From a virus: a stretch of 37,729 nucleotides of DNA. How positions within the stretch are numbered: the stretch's first letter is position 1; each line of letters begins with the position of its first letter. Below, one piece after another: positions 15,499 to 25,627 of this stretch. Position numbers and translations under genes: made by a program. Below the pieces are notes generated by a model. The model did no database searches. It saw only the letters and a program-made list of their open reading frames with translations, and was not told where the DNA came from. The stretch is taken from IMG/VR virus record IMGVR_UViG_3300030329_001244, positions 1-37,729 of that record; one strand, written 5' to 3'.

Positions 15499-15739
15499 TT
15501 CAACAATAAGTATAGGAAATATATTTACTGTTGTTACAGTAGCTGGAACTTTGTTTTTTACTACAGGTACTTATTCAAGTAAAATAGATACCCTTGAAAC
15601 TCAACAAGAAAAAACTGTTATAAGAGTTAAAAAAACTGAAAATGATATTACTGATTTAAAAGTAAGTGTCGCTAAAATAGAAACACAGTTAGATGACAGA
15701 TTTGATAGACTTGAAGAAATATTAATGGATTTAGAATGA
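15488..15739 (+). CDS. Small membrane/coiled-coil protein
   Basis: This 83-residue protein has one N-terminal span (about 8-28, SIGNIFTVVTVAGTLFFTTG) then an almost uninterrupted heptad coiled coil (about 33-82: IDTLETQQ ... IETQLDDRFDRLEEILMDLE). It overlaps the preceding gene by 11 bases and the following one by four (ATGA). Paired with the 102-residue membrane protein, it looks like a second lysis component, possibly a holin partner or spanin-like tether. No lipobox or signal peptidase site is seen, which argues against an o-spanin. The family is not recognised. Confidence 0.6.
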   Translation: MMIDSTISIGNIFTVVTVAGTLFFTTGTYSSKIDTLETQQEKTVIRVKKTENDITDLKVSVAKIETQLDDRFDRLEEILMDLE

Positions 15740-15951
15740 TATTGTCTAAAATGCTTATAAACCAAATAGCTACATATTTAACTAAACATTTTAAGTTAGA
15801 CAAGATGATGTCTTATGTATTTGATAAAAACGAATTAGATACAAAAGTAGAAAAATTAGAAAAGGATGTAGAGTTATTAAAATCAATATCTCATACACCT
15901 AAAGAATTTAAATGTAATTATAAACCAAAGAAGGAGATAAAATATGGCTAG
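15736..15951 (+). CDS. Small coiled-coil protein, function unknown
   Basis: This 71-residue protein has an amphipathic N-terminal helix (MLINQIATYLTKHFKLDKMM), a short coiled coil (NELDTKVEKLEKDVELLKSI) and a Lys-rich tail. No membrane span is evident. The start overlaps the upstream stop (ATGA), and its end overlaps the next start by eight bases, with AAGGAGAT for that next gene inside its own tail. It closes the run of three small helical genes and may act with the other two. Nothing specific can be assigned. Confidence 0.55.
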   Translation: MILSKMLINQIATYLTKHFKLDKMMSYVFDKNELDTKVEKLEKDVELLKSISHTPKEFKCNYKPKKEIKYG

Positions 15952-16624
15952 GTCGTACGGAACAGCCACATTAACATTAACTGTAACAGAAGCTATAACA
16001 TTAAATAGTAAAGATGAAGGTCAAACTCATTCGCATACTATTTCTAGTGTATCAGATATTTACAGAAGAACTATGACATCAAACACTAGTACCGATACTT
16101 CTATAGTAAATTTTAGTACTGTATTTGGAGTTGGTCAATTTGTAGCCGCAGATGTAAAGTATTTAAGATTATCAAATCTTGACGATACTAATCATTGTGT
16201 AGCTACTTTTACTAATGAAAATTCAGATGAATTTGCTGTAAAGATAGATAAAGGACAATCTTTTATACTTTGCCCTGATTTATCTGGTGGGTTAGCTGAT
16301 GTGTTTACTGCAAATCAACAAGCATTAACATTTACTGATTCTACTTGTGATTTTAGTAGTGGTAGTGCTACTGTAACTTGTAATTCAAGTTCTAAGATAA
16401 AAGTAGGACAAACAGTAGTTAGTTCTGGAGGTGCTGGTACTAAAACTATTACTGCAGTAAATACGCCAGGAGCTGTAACTTCATTTACTATAGACTCTGC
16501 AGCTGATGGAAGTACAAGTAATGAATCTGCTACATTCACACCTGGATTAGGAGATTTATCAGGTATTACAATAAAAGCAGACACAGCTAATGTTGATGTA
16601 GAATTATATATGGCATTAACTTAA
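15944..16624 (+). CDS. Beta-rich virion protein, probably tail-associated
   Basis: This 226-residue protein consists of two beta-rich parts. The first (1-125, VTEAITLNSKDEGQTHSHTI ... FAVKIDKGQSFILCPDLSGG) resembles jelly-roll-like structural proteins. The second (about 125-226) contains the repeat-like FTDSTCDFSSGSATVTCNSS and SSKIKVGQTVVSSGGAG with Ig-like spacing, and two or three Cys. It has AAGGAG for translation and lies two bases before the nozzle-like gene. A role as a tail or nozzle partner is inferred from position; it could equally be a capsid decoration. The family is not recognised. Confidence 0.6.
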   Translation: MARSYGTATLTLTVTEAITLNSKDEGQTHSHTISSVSDIYRRTMTSNTSTDTSIVNFSTVFGVGQFVAADVKYLRLSNLDDTNHCVATFTNENSDEFAVKIDKGQSFILCPDLSGGLADVFTANQQALTFTDSTCDFSSGSATVTCNSSSKIKVGQTVVSSGGAGTKTITAVNTPGAVTSFTIDSAADGSTSNESATFTPGLGDLSGITIKADTANVDVELYMALT

Positions 16625-16626
16625 AA

Positions 16627-19600
16627 ATGTCTATACAAGTAAAAGAAGTAAGTAAGTTCGATAAAGGACTTCATGGGAGTATATCTGAACAAGATATATC
16701 ACCAGAGGCTGCATCTTTATCTTTAAATATAGACCCTAATTCTGAATATGGTGCATTAAGAGGTATATATGGAGATAAGATATTATCTGCTAATGGGTGG
16801 GAACCTCCTAGACGTTTTACGTTTAATATGGAGTTTTTCAATAATAATCTTGATGCAAATGCTCAAGACGGATTGATTCAAGTTGCTTTATTTGAAAAAA
16901 AGTATTTCATGGTAAATACTTATGACAAACAATATTTACTTGTATTTGTTTTATTAAATAGTTTAGTAGAAACTTATGATTCTAATACAGGTACTGGTTT
17001 TATAGGTGGTACAGCACCTGTTGGGGAGTTTGCAAATAATATAGGAATATCGCCAAATGCATTTGCAGATACTACTGAATATAATATTGCTAACGACATA
17101 AATAGAAGTTTTAATGTAATACCTGTCTTTTTAGAGAACTCTATAACAGGAAATGGTACATTGATTAAGGTTTCTGATTTAGCAAGTGCTGTAAAAACAA
17201 GTTTACAAGACTTTACAAAACCATCTGGTACTTTACAAGATATAAGTGGATTTGACAATTATTTTACTTGTTATAGGCCAGATACATCAAATGATAAAGA
17301 TGGAAGGTTGGTTGCTCAAAGTAACTTTTATGGAGATATAGGAATACCATTTCTTCCTAAAATAGAATTTCCAACTGGAGGAAATATTCTTGGATGGCAG
17401 TCTAGTGATACAGCAGGTCTTAGATTACCAGACCATAGTATATATAGTAATCCTACTAGTTATATAAAAGGAAATGGTTTTACTCCTCCGCAATCATTCG
17501 ATGGAACAGATGGTAATGAAGAAGTTGTTTTTGATTTTATAAAAATAAAAGCATTTAATTCAAAAGGTAATTTAAATATATTAGGAGTTACTAAATCTCA
17601 ACAAGTTCAATTATTTGAAAGTGCTGGACTTAATTCAGAAACTAGTGCAAAAATTTTAGGCTCAGTAAGTATTTCAGAATCAAATTCAGTTTCTATTGAA
17701 CAAAGGAATAAAAATTTATATTTAGGTGTTGGTGATAATGTTGGTAGTTCAAGTTTATGGATAGGATATATTAGTAGAAATCAATTAGGTAAAGATATAG
17801 AAGGTTACCAATTAGAAAAAGCTTCTTTAGAAACAATATCTCCTAGTACTAGTTCATTTAATTACGATAATATAGTAACTCATACTTTACATCATGGATT
17901 AAACTATAGAAATGGAGGAATTGCAGGAGCAGCAAGCCTTTATTGTGATAAAGCTGAAGATGGAAGTGACGTTGACCATTATGGAACCAATATAACTAGT
18001 GGTAGTTTTCAAAGAACTGTAAATGGTTGGGTAAAAGAATGTTTAGATATAAATGCTGGAACTGACCCAACTAAATTTAGTGACTTTAAATTAGGAATGA
18101 TATTTAGAGTTAATTTAGGTGCTGCATTAGTTGCTGGAGATATTGGAACAGCTCCTTCTTCTGGTTTATCTGCTTTTGATTATTTAAGAGAATTAAAACA
18201 AATAGCAAAAGGTGATTTTAGTCCTACAGGAGAATTTTCTAATCATGATGAAGGTTCTTTAACTGGAAAAGGTGGTACAGGAGAAGCGTTACATGATGGG
18301 GATTTATTTCAATTAGTTCATGCTCCATCTCAAGATGATGGCGATGTAAGTAATGATATAATTGACCATGCAGATAATGGTGGATATGGTAAATTTATAG
18401 ATTCTAATAATACTTCAAATATGTTTAGATTAGTATATGTAGGAAGTTTATTTGGTAAGGAGGATAGTGGAACTAATCATCCTTCTTTTGCAGATTCAGA
18501 TGATGCCTATTGTGGTATACCAGCTTATGCATATGCACATATAAATGATGGGGAAACATTGCATAGAGTTAAATTATCTTCTAGACCTGATTTAGATTTT
18601 GAAAGTTTAGGAGATGAAGATAGTGGAATATCAACTATAGCTACATCTTCTGATGGCTTATTTGTTAGCAAAAATAATCCGAGAGTAGATTCTATTAATT
18701 TAAGAATCGAATTAGGTGTTTCAGATTTCGTTATTGGAACTATAGCTGAATGCAAAAGTTGTGATGGTGAAGGCGGTTTTGGTGGTGAAATATCATCTAG
18801 TAAAATAAATTATTTTACAGGCCATGGTAAATTATGGGTAACAAATAAAAATGAACATAATTTTATTTATCTAGTTGATGTTACTAATTGGGATAGATAT
18901 AATAGTTCAAACCCTAGATTAAAAGCTAAAAGAATAGAACTTAATTTTGGTAGGATACATAGACATTTAATATCTGATGATTCAACTGATTATGGAAATG
19001 GTTTAATTAGATTATGGGAAACTCAAAATGGAGTCTCTCAAGATGATGAAGCACATTTTCAAGATTATACATGGAGTCCAGAACCAGACGGTCAATATAT
19101 AGCTTCTGTTTGTGAAACATATTCTCATTTACCTCATATGGGAGACGGGGCTTTGGGTGGAGAAAATAGTGGTGATGGTAAATGGAGAGTATGGGTAGAA
19201 TATAAAAAAACAAATAATGCGGCTCACTATAGATATGATTTATTCTTGTTTAATTTTAGACCACAAGGATGGGATGGTGGAGGCTCTGATACTGGAGAAG
19301 ATTTATCAGGTGATGCAATAGTTCATATGTTTGACAAAACTCCTCCATATCAAGAATGCCAAAAAGTTAGTTTAAGTGCTAATATAGGTGGTCATATGAA
19401 TATGAGCGATAAACCATTTAAAACCATTTATTATCCTTTTGAAAAGTTTGCTATAAAAGAAATGGCTACTATGACCTCAAATGGAAATTTTCAAGAATTT
19501 CTGGACAGTAATTGGGGTCGACATTCTTTAATACGAGCTAAAGGGAATGGTAATGTTGGTAGTACAAAATTATTACATAATGCATCTGCTTCAACTAATA

Positions 19601-22600
19601 TTGTTTATGACAATCTTTTATTTAGAAATCCTTCTGGTGAAATACATTGTGTAACGCCAGGTTTATACGATTGGGCTGCACAAGATTCTGATAATGATGT
19701 CTTCTATAGAAGGGCTATCCCAACATCTAAAATTTGGCTTGGTTGTAATTTAGGCTGGGTATTAGATGATGGTAGAGAATATGTTCCAGTAAGACATACT
19801 TTAAAACCTTATTATAAAAAATGGTATTTTACTGGCGATACAGGAAGCACAACTATACCGCATGCAGAAGAAGATAATTATATGGCATCTGGTAAAAAAA
19901 CATTTACAGCTCATGTAGTTTCTTCTTTTGGTAAATTAAGTGGAAAATTTGTAAAAAATGGAGGTTCTTTAGCAAGCGGTAGAGAAAGAGAAAATGATTT
20001 TGGTGGTTCTAGGTATAGGGCTTCGAACTATAGACAATGGTTTTCTAGAAATCAAGGAGAATTAGAACATTATGAAAATCAATATACAATGTTTACTTTA
20101 CATGATTCTCCTGTTGCTATAGAAACATATTCTGTTGCAAATACTCCTTATGAGGTTCAAGGAAAACCAATGATAGACCATGATACTGAAACAATTTATC
20201 TTCATAAGTTCGCAAATAACGACCATCGAACTAGAATTTATCAAAATGATACAGAAGCTGGGTTTATGGGTAGCAGGACTAATGACGAAACAGGAACAAC
20301 TCCAGATACTATAAATCATAGTTCAGTTTCAGCTACAATGGGCTATAGTAAATATAATCAATATAGGTATCATCATGCAAATAATGGTACTGATAATGTA
20401 GCTAGTGATACAGCTACAACAGGAGAAAATGAAAGCTATAGTAATGGAAATACTTATGGTTACGGAGGTCAGTATCATGGCCAAGATGGATTTGGGCACT
20501 ATGTAAATATAACTCAAACTTGGGCTTGTAATCAAGATTATATTCCACCTTCCCATGATATAGGTGGGTCTTATAGATATATTGATGGCGATTATGAATT
20601 TTATGACCCAAGCAACTATTTATCATTAAACTTCAGAAGCCATGGCTGGGGTGATGGAGCTAGATTTAAAAATAGTAACCATAGAGGAACTAATCCTGGT
20701 GACCAAGATGGTAGATGGTGGGATGGAAACTATTTTAAGTCTTCTGTTGAAAATGAAAGTAATGCTACAATGTCAAGACATGGAACAGGTTATTTTACAT
20801 ATGGTCCAAATCAAGAAGGAACTTTAGGTATAGGATATCATGACCGTTATAGGGATGATGTATTAGTATCTGATTCATCTCGTCATTTTAAATTAAAAAA
20901 TTCTCTTTGGCACAATAGAAGGATAGTACATTGTTGGTCAACTACTTGTTTAACTGATTCTGTTTTAAACTATAATTTTTTGGGAAGAGGGACTACAGAA
21001 GAGGATACTAATGGAAATGATAAATCACATTTTGACCACAGAGAATGGGGTTTATGGAAAACTCCAAGGTGCTCTTTTAGAAAACTTGTTATTCCAAGTA
21101 CATTTGGAACTGATGCAGACCTAAGAAATGTAGATATAGTTAGCTGGTCAGAAAGAAATGTTGTATATCCAAACAAAAATACACATTTAACAAATGACCA
21201 AGTAAAAGTAAAATCTGGATTTCTTTTATCATTTAAACTTCCAAATGCAAATGTTTCTGATTTAGATAATAGTGCTACTGGCGTTATAGTTTATGAACCT
21301 AAAAATAGTACATATTTTACTTATAGGAATAATCCTTCATCTACCATGCCATTTGATGACGTGAGTCCTAAACAAGCTCATTCAAAAGCAGCAATAGATT
21401 TTCTTAGAAGCCTTTATTTTACTGTCAGTATTGTTGATTCAGATAGTTCTACAACAACTTCAAATTGGAATATTTATTCAAATACTGATTTAATAACCAA
21501 AAATATAGTCCCTGGTTTATCTGATGACACTTCAAGTAATTATTCTGGAGGTAATAGTACAAATAGAAGAGAACAAGCTGGAACATGTGCATTTCAAGCT
21601 ACAAATGATGTTTATTGCCCAGTAACAATATCTCAAGATGGTTCAGAATCAAAACAAACTTTAGGTATTTGGTATAGAGCTCAGTTTACAGAAACTCCAT
21701 CTACTCAAGGTTTTTTAAATGGAATGACTACCAGAGAATACCCTTATTATGTTTTTGATAGGTTTTGGAATTACTGGAGTGTTGACGAAAATACAGGTTT
21801 TGATAGAGGCGGGAATACTGCAAATCAATTTATTACAGAAGGTTGGGGTAGTACAGCTGGTGTATCTGCAAACTTTGATAATGCAGATGATGCTTATCCT
21901 ACTGGTTATGAAGGAGGGCAAACCAATAATGCTTTACTTACAACGTCTGGAGCTCATGTTAAAAAAAGTAGTCCAGCTTTATTAGCTCTTGAAGGTAATG
22001 ACCCAGATGCTATTGAAAATCCTGAATTTCCACCTGGTCAAGTTTACTACAAATTTAGTTTTTTATATGACGGATTTCAAGAAAGCCCTTTAAGTTTAAA
22101 TGCATTCCCTATTGATGTTGAAGAAGCTTCAAGTTTATTAAGATTAAAATTAACTATATCTTCAGCTGAAGATTTGGGTCTAAATTCAAGAGTAACACAT
22201 TTAAATATTTATAGAAAAAATAATCCTAAAGAATTATATAGACTTGTAAGGTCTGTTAATTTAAGTAATAATAAAGATTCTTGGACAGATGAGGATGGCT
22301 ATAAAGTATTAAATTTTAATGATGAACAAAGAATGGCTTCTTATGAAGGTATAAATGGAGTTCCAGAATCATTAACTAATTTTACTCCTAATTATAGATT
22401 ATCTTGCCAATTAAACGACTTTCTATTTGTAGGAGGTATTTATCATCCAAATATAGAAGATGGTGACCATTTATTACTTAGGTCTAAACAAGGTAGATTT
22501 TCTGTATTTGATTGGTCTAATGACTTCTTAGATATACCTACTAAACCTGTAGCAATGGCAGCTTTTGCAAATAGAATTTGGGTATTTGATAATAATAATA

Positions 22601-23940
22601 TTTTCAAAATAAATCCTACTGGACTTTATATTGAAGACAGAACTGAAGGTATTGGTATTTTAAATTCAGATTCATATATTGTTACGGACATGGGAATGTT
22701 TTGGTGTGATAGAAATAATATTTATAAACATGATGGGCAGAAAATAAATCAAATAGGTACTTCTATATTAAAAAATCATGCTAATCCAGAATGGCAATTA
22801 GGATATGTTGATGCTGTAAATAAATCTGAAAAATTAGGTTATACACCTAGGATTGGATATGACCCTATAAATCAGTGTATATACATCTCTGTTCAAGGGT
22901 TTAGTAAATCTTTATTAAGTTATAAAAAATATGATGGAAGAATTTATTCGTATGATATAAAACAAGATAGATGGGATTATTATGATTCTCCTGCTGTAAA
23001 AACAATGACAACTGATAGTGCTGGCAATGTTTTAATGAGTGATGGATTTCAAATATATAACTATAGAAGAGATAAAAAAGCCCCTAAATCTTTTTCTTGG
23101 GATAGTAAAACATTTCAACTTGGAAGTGCTAATTATAAAAAAACATTAAAATCATTAAAATTTAATGGAGATTTATGTTTATGGAGGTTTAATAATTCAG
23201 CTAATTTAATAAATGAAACAGCTTTAGATGATTTAGCTGAAGAGGTTCCTGAATTTGAAGTAGGTGATAATGAGCATCAATTAGAAGTTACTGGAGCTTC
23301 GGAAAGTGATGATTTAAAAGTATATGTAGACGGGATTTTACAAACAATGAGAATTAAAAATAAAAATCCTGTAATAGGACGACCTATAGGAAATGATTCG
23401 ACAGGGGAAATATATGCTGTAGAAACACATTTACCTAATTTTGGAACAAAAGGTTTTGGTATGACATATGAAGATTCTTTTTCATTAAGCCCCAATTCTT
23501 GTCCTGAATTTTTAACTTGGCCTAATAGTCAATTTCAAAGACAAGCTTATGAAGGAGAGCTTCTTGATTTAATGCATTTACATAGAGGAATGTATATTTA
23601 TTTTAGAGGAACTGATGAAAAAGGAATGGTTCAAGAAGAAATAGTAAGAATAAGGGATATTAAATTTAATTGGTTTAATACTTCTGAAGGAATTAATGAC
23701 CTAAATACAGGACCTGGTGCTATTGAAGTAAGAACTTGGAGAGGGCAATTGGGTACAAAGGCATATGATTGGACTAATGAAAATATGCTAGCTTCTAAAA
23801 TAGAACCATTAAGACCAGCATCTCCTACCTTTTTATTTCCAAGAGGAACAAAAGGTAACACAGTAAAAATATCCTTGCAAAATCAAAAATCATTTATTGA
23901 TTCTTTTGCAATGTCTTATAGAGTAAAAAGATTTAAATAA
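16627..23940 (+). CDS. Giant tail protein, nozzle-like with a very large insertion
   Basis: At 2437 residues this is the largest complete gene here. The N-terminal motif (FDKGLHGSISEQDISPEAAS, then SLNIDPNSEYGALRGI) is like the opening of podovirus nozzle/tail-tube B proteins, which begin with a G-x-x-x-S-x-x-D element. The C-terminal 640 residues repeat that family's layout: an FN3-like unit (about 1802-1915: VYYKFSFLYDGFQESPLS ... NIYRKNNPKELY) and a propeller-like series of strands (about 1919-2145: FLFVGGIYHP, AFANRIWVFDNNNIFKIN, GMFWCDRNNIYKHDG). Between about 300 and 1800 lies a long Gly/Asn/His/Tyr-rich beta domain with no recognised family, perhaps receptor-binding. The nozzle would close the tail and open on host contact. 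The stop overlaps the fibre gene start (TAATG). Confidence 0.72.
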   Translation: MSIQVKEVSKFDKGLHGSISEQDISPEAASLSLNIDPNSEYGALRGIYGDKILSANGWEPPRRFTFNMEFFNNNLDANAQDGLIQVALFEKKYFMVNTYDKQYLLVFVLLNSLVETYDSNTGTGFIGGTAPVGEFANNIGISPNAFADTTEYNIANDINRSFNVIPVFLENSITGNGTLIKVSDLASAVKTSLQDFTKPSGTLQDISGFDNYFTCYRPDTSNDKDGRLVAQSNFYGDIGIPFLPKIEFPTGGNILGWQSSDTAGLRLPDHSIYSNPTSYIKGNGFTPPQSFDGTDGNEEVVFDFIKIKAFNSKGNLNILGVTKSQQVQLFESAGLNSETSAKILGSVSISESNSVSIEQRNKNLYLGVGDNVGSSSLWIGYISRNQLGKDIEGYQLEKASLETISPSTSSFNYDNIVTHTLHHGLNYRNGGIAGAASLYCDKAEDGSDVDHYGTNITSGSFQRTVNGWVKECLDINAGTDPTKFSDFKLGMIFRVNLGAALVAGDIGTAPSSGLSAFDYLRELKQIAKGDFSPTGEFSNHDEGSLTGKGGTGEALHDGDLFQLVHAPSQDDGDVSNDIIDHADNGGYGKFIDSNNTSNMFRLVYVGSLFGKEDSGTNHPSFADSDDAYCGIPAYAYAHINDGETLHRVKLSSRPDLDFESLGDEDSGISTIATSSDGLFVSKNNPRVDSINLRIELGVSDFVIGTIAECKSCDGEGGFGGEISSSKINYFTGHGKLWVTNKNEHNFIYLVDVTNWDRYNSSNPRLKAKRIELNFGRIHRHLISDDSTDYGNGLIRLWETQNGVSQDDEAHFQDYTWSPEPDGQYIASVCETYSHLPHMGDGALGGENSGDGKWRVWVEYKKTNNAAHYRYDLFLFNFRPQGWDGGGSDTGEDLSGDAIVHMFDKTPPYQECQKVSLSANIGGHMNMSDKPFKTIYYPFEKFAIKEMATMTSNGNFQEFLDSNWGRHSLIRAKGNGNVGSTKLLHNASASTNIVYDNLLFRNPSGEIHCVTPGLYDWAAQDSDNDVFYRRAIPTSKIWLGCNLGWVLDDGREYVPVRHTLKPYYKKWYFTGDTGSTTIPHAEEDNYMASGKKTFTAHVVSSFGKLSGKFVKNGGSLASGRERENDFGGSRYRASNYRQWFSRNQGELEHYENQYTMFTLHDSPVAIETYSVANTPYEVQGKPMIDHDTETIYLHKFANNDHRTRIYQNDTEAGFMGSRTNDETGTTPDTINHSSVSATMGYSKYNQYRYHHANNGTDNVASDTATTGENESYSNGNTYGYGGQYHGQDGFGHYVNITQTWACNQDYIPPSHDIGGSYRYIDGDYEFYDPSNYLSLNFRSHGWGDGARFKNSNHRGTNPGDQDGRWWDGNYFKSSVENESNATMSRHGTGYFTYGPNQEGTLGIGYHDRYRDDVLVSDSSRHFKLKNSLWHNRRIVHCWSTTCLTDSVLNYNFLGRGTTEEDTNGNDKSHFDHREWGLWKTPRCSFRKLVIPSTFGTDADLRNVDIVSWSERNVVYPNKNTHLTNDQVKVKSGFLLSFKLPNANVSDLDNSATGVIVYEPKNSTYFTYRNNPSSTMPFDDVSPKQAHSKAAIDFLRSLYFTVSIVDSDSSTTTSNWNIYSNTDLITKNIVPGLSDDTSSNYSGGNSTNRREQAGTCAFQATNDVYCPVTISQDGSESKQTLGIWYRAQFTETPSTQGFLNGMTTREYPYYVFDRFWNYWSVDENTGFDRGGNTANQFITEGWGSTAGVSANFDNADDAYPTGYEGGQTNNALLTTSGAHVKKSSPALLALEGNDPDAIENPEFPPGQVYYKFSFLYDGFQESPLSLNAFPIDVEEASSLLRLKLTISSAEDLGLNSRVTHLNIYRKNNPKELYRLVRSVNLSNNKDSWTDEDGYKVLNFNDEQRMASYEGINGVPESLTNFTPNYRLSCQLNDFLFVGGIYHPNIEDGDHLLLRSKQGRFSVFDWSNDFLDIPTKPVAMAAFANRIWVFDNNNIFKINPTGLYIEDRTEGIGILNSDSYIVTDMGMFWCDRNNIYKHDGQKINQIGTSILKNHANPEWQLGYVDAVNKSEKLGYTPRIGYDPINQCIYISVQGFSKSLLSYKKYDGRIYSYDIKQDRWDYYDSPAVKTMTTDSAGNVLMSDGFQIYNYRRDKKAPKSFSWDSKTFQLGSANYKKTLKSLKFNGDLCLWRFNNSANLINETALDDLAEEVPEFEVGDNEHQLEVTGASESDDLKVYVDGILQTMRIKNKNPVIGRPIGNDSTGEIYAVETHLPNFGTKGFGMTYEDSFSLSPNSCPEFLTWPNSQFQRQAYEGELLDLMHLHRGMYIYFRGTDEKGMVQEEIVRIRDIKFNWFNTSEGINDLNTGPGAIEVRTWRGQLGTKAYDWTNENMLASKIEPLRPASPTFLFPRGTKGNTVKISLQNQKSFIDSFAMSYRVKRFK

Positions 23941-25556
23941 TGAGAAGAAAAACTTATAAAAAACTTATAAAACCTAGTGAAGAACAACTTATTGATACTG
24001 TTAATGAACTTTTAGAAAGTGTAAATACTGCTAGCGCTTCTGCTGAAGCTGAAAATTACAAAGGAAAACCTGGTGATATAAAAGTAAATAAGATAGGTAG
24101 GAATAAATATGATTTTTATGTAAAAGGAGAAGATGGTTGGCATAAAGATACAAACTCTTCTTATGCTCCAGTTAGTAATAGTGTTAATCAAGAAACTTTA
24201 GCTGTTATGATGCAAAATAATGGGACTATAGATAATTCATTTAAAGGAGCTTCTAGAATATTGCTTGATTTAGATGAAAGTGTAGGTAATACAGGAACAG
24301 CTAGCCCTAAAATTAAAATAACAGGTAATGGAACTTTTTCTACTACTGGAACAATGACTTTAGATTCTTCTAGAGATATAGAATTAAATGCTGATAGTGG
24401 TAACTTATATGTAAAAGATGCAAATGCTGAATTAGCTACATTAAATTCTACTGGTTTAAAGGTTAATAATATTTCTGCAGCTGGGAGTGATACAGATAAA
24501 TTTCTTGTATCTGATTCAGGTGTATTTAAATACAGAACAGGCGCTCAAGTATTAAGTGATATAGGAGCAGGTACAGGTAGTGGAGATATAACAGGCGTAT
24601 CAATAACTACTGATTCAGGAAGTGGTAGTAAAGCTGAAGATACAGGTGGTTCTGCAGACTTTTCTATACTAGGTAGTAATGGTGTAGGAGTTACAAATAG
24701 TGGTACTACAATAACTGCAACTGCAGTTCCTGGAGAAATAGACCATGATAGCTTAAATAATTTTGTAGCTAATGAACATATAGATTGGACAGGAGCAAGT
24801 GCAGGCACTATACATGCTACTAATTATACTAATACAACTTATAGTGAAGCAACTAGTTCAGATGCAGGTTTAATGTCAACTGCTCATCATGATAAATTAG
24901 ATGGTATAGAAGCGGGAGCTACTGCAGACCAAACTAAATCAGATATTGATGGTTTAGCTATAACAACTGTAGGAGCATTAAGTAGTGGTAGTATTGCAAG
25001 TGGATTTGGAGCAATAGATAATGGTAGTAGCAATATAACTACAACAGGCGATGCTTCATTTGGTGAAATAACAGCAGGTGCAGTTATATGGCAATTTTTT
25101 CCATTTCAAGCACAAACTATTACTAATGGTAGAATGTATTATGTAGATGTGGATGATATAGCTAGATATAGATTGTGGGATGATTATGATACAGACCCAA
25201 CAGGCTTTGATTATAGAGATGTTGGAGGGCAATTTGTTGTTCCTGAAGATTGCACATTAGTTGCAATGCGTGGAGTTCTTGCTAATACTAATGGTACTGC
25301 TAATCCTGAAATAGGAATTTATCATGGCACAGTAACTGAATCTACTAGCAATACTACATTAGCTCTTGCACCAGGCAGTGGTGGTGGAGCTAAAACTGTT
25401 GGTATAACTACAATGAGAGTTCCGTATACGTTTAATGATGTATTTAATGTTAATTTAGATGCAGGAGATATTGTTGTTCCTACAATTAGCCATTCTGATA
25501 CATCGGGTACTAGAACTTACGTAGGAGGCATAACATTAAAGTTTATAACGAGATAA
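23940..25556 (+). CDS. Tail fibre protein
   Basis: This 538-residue protein has a helical/basic N-terminus (MRRKTYKKLIKPSEEQLIDT) that may attach to the nozzle or tail. Gly/Ser/Thr-rich shaft sequence follows, with repeating elements such as TGNGTFSTTGTMTLDSSRDI and GLAITTVGALSSGSIASGFG. HHDKLDGIEAGATADQT (about 315-332) is a motif shared by many phage fibres and prophage tail proteins. The C-terminal domain (about 381-538: WQFFPFQAQTITNGRMYYVD ... GGITLKFITR) is a compact beta-rich tip and the best candidate for receptor binding. A trimer is expected. No chaperone gene is seen next to it. TAATG links it to the nozzle gene, which supports a joint tail role. Confidence 0.78.
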   Translation: MRRKTYKKLIKPSEEQLIDTVNELLESVNTASASAEAENYKGKPGDIKVNKIGRNKYDFYVKGEDGWHKDTNSSYAPVSNSVNQETLAVMMQNNGTIDNSFKGASRILLDLDESVGNTGTASPKIKITGNGTFSTTGTMTLDSSRDIELNADSGNLYVKDANAELATLNSTGLKVNNISAAGSDTDKFLVSDSGVFKYRTGAQVLSDIGAGTGSGDITGVSITTDSGSGSKAEDTGGSADFSILGSNGVGVTNSGTTITATAVPGEIDHDSLNNFVANEHIDWTGASAGTIHATNYTNTTYSEATSSDAGLMSTAHHDKLDGIEAGATADQTKSDIDGLAITTVGALSSGSIASGFGAIDNGSSNITTTGDASFGEITAGAVIWQFFPFQAQTITNGRMYYVDVDDIARYRLWDDYDTDPTGFDYRDVGGQFVVPEDCTLVAMRGVLANTNGTANPEIGIYHGTVTESTSNTTLALAPGSGGGAKTVGITTMRVPYTFNDVFNVNLDAGDIVVPTISHSDTSGTRTYVGGITLKFITR

Positions 25557-25561
25557 ATAAC

Positions 25562-25590
25562 TTGGAAAATACTATGGTATTTAGTATATT
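25562..25590 (+). promoter_or_regulatory. Candidate sigma70-type promoter before the ejection-protein genes
   Basis: TTGGAA (25562-25567), a 17-base spacer and TATATT (25585-25590) match a bacterial promoter with four and five of six consensus positions. It is in the longest strictly non-coding gap (25557-25627), and a start near 25597 would give a short leader before the Shine-Dalgarno AAAGGAG. The AT-rich context makes chance matches common. A 6-bp inverted repeat (AAATAC/GTATTT, 25567-25582) overlaps it. Confidence 0.4.
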
Positions 25591-25627
25591 TAAATGATGG
25601 AATACATTCAAAAAGGAGTAATATAAT

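Noticed and set aside
20098-20626. Several - strand frames within the nozzle gene
   Set aside because: They lie antisense to a continuous 2437-codon frame and show no domain or translation signal.
25567-25582. AAATAC/GTATTT inverted repeat as a terminator for the tail fibre
   Set aside because: Only six AT-rich base pairs and no T-run follow; it is too weak to terminate transcription.
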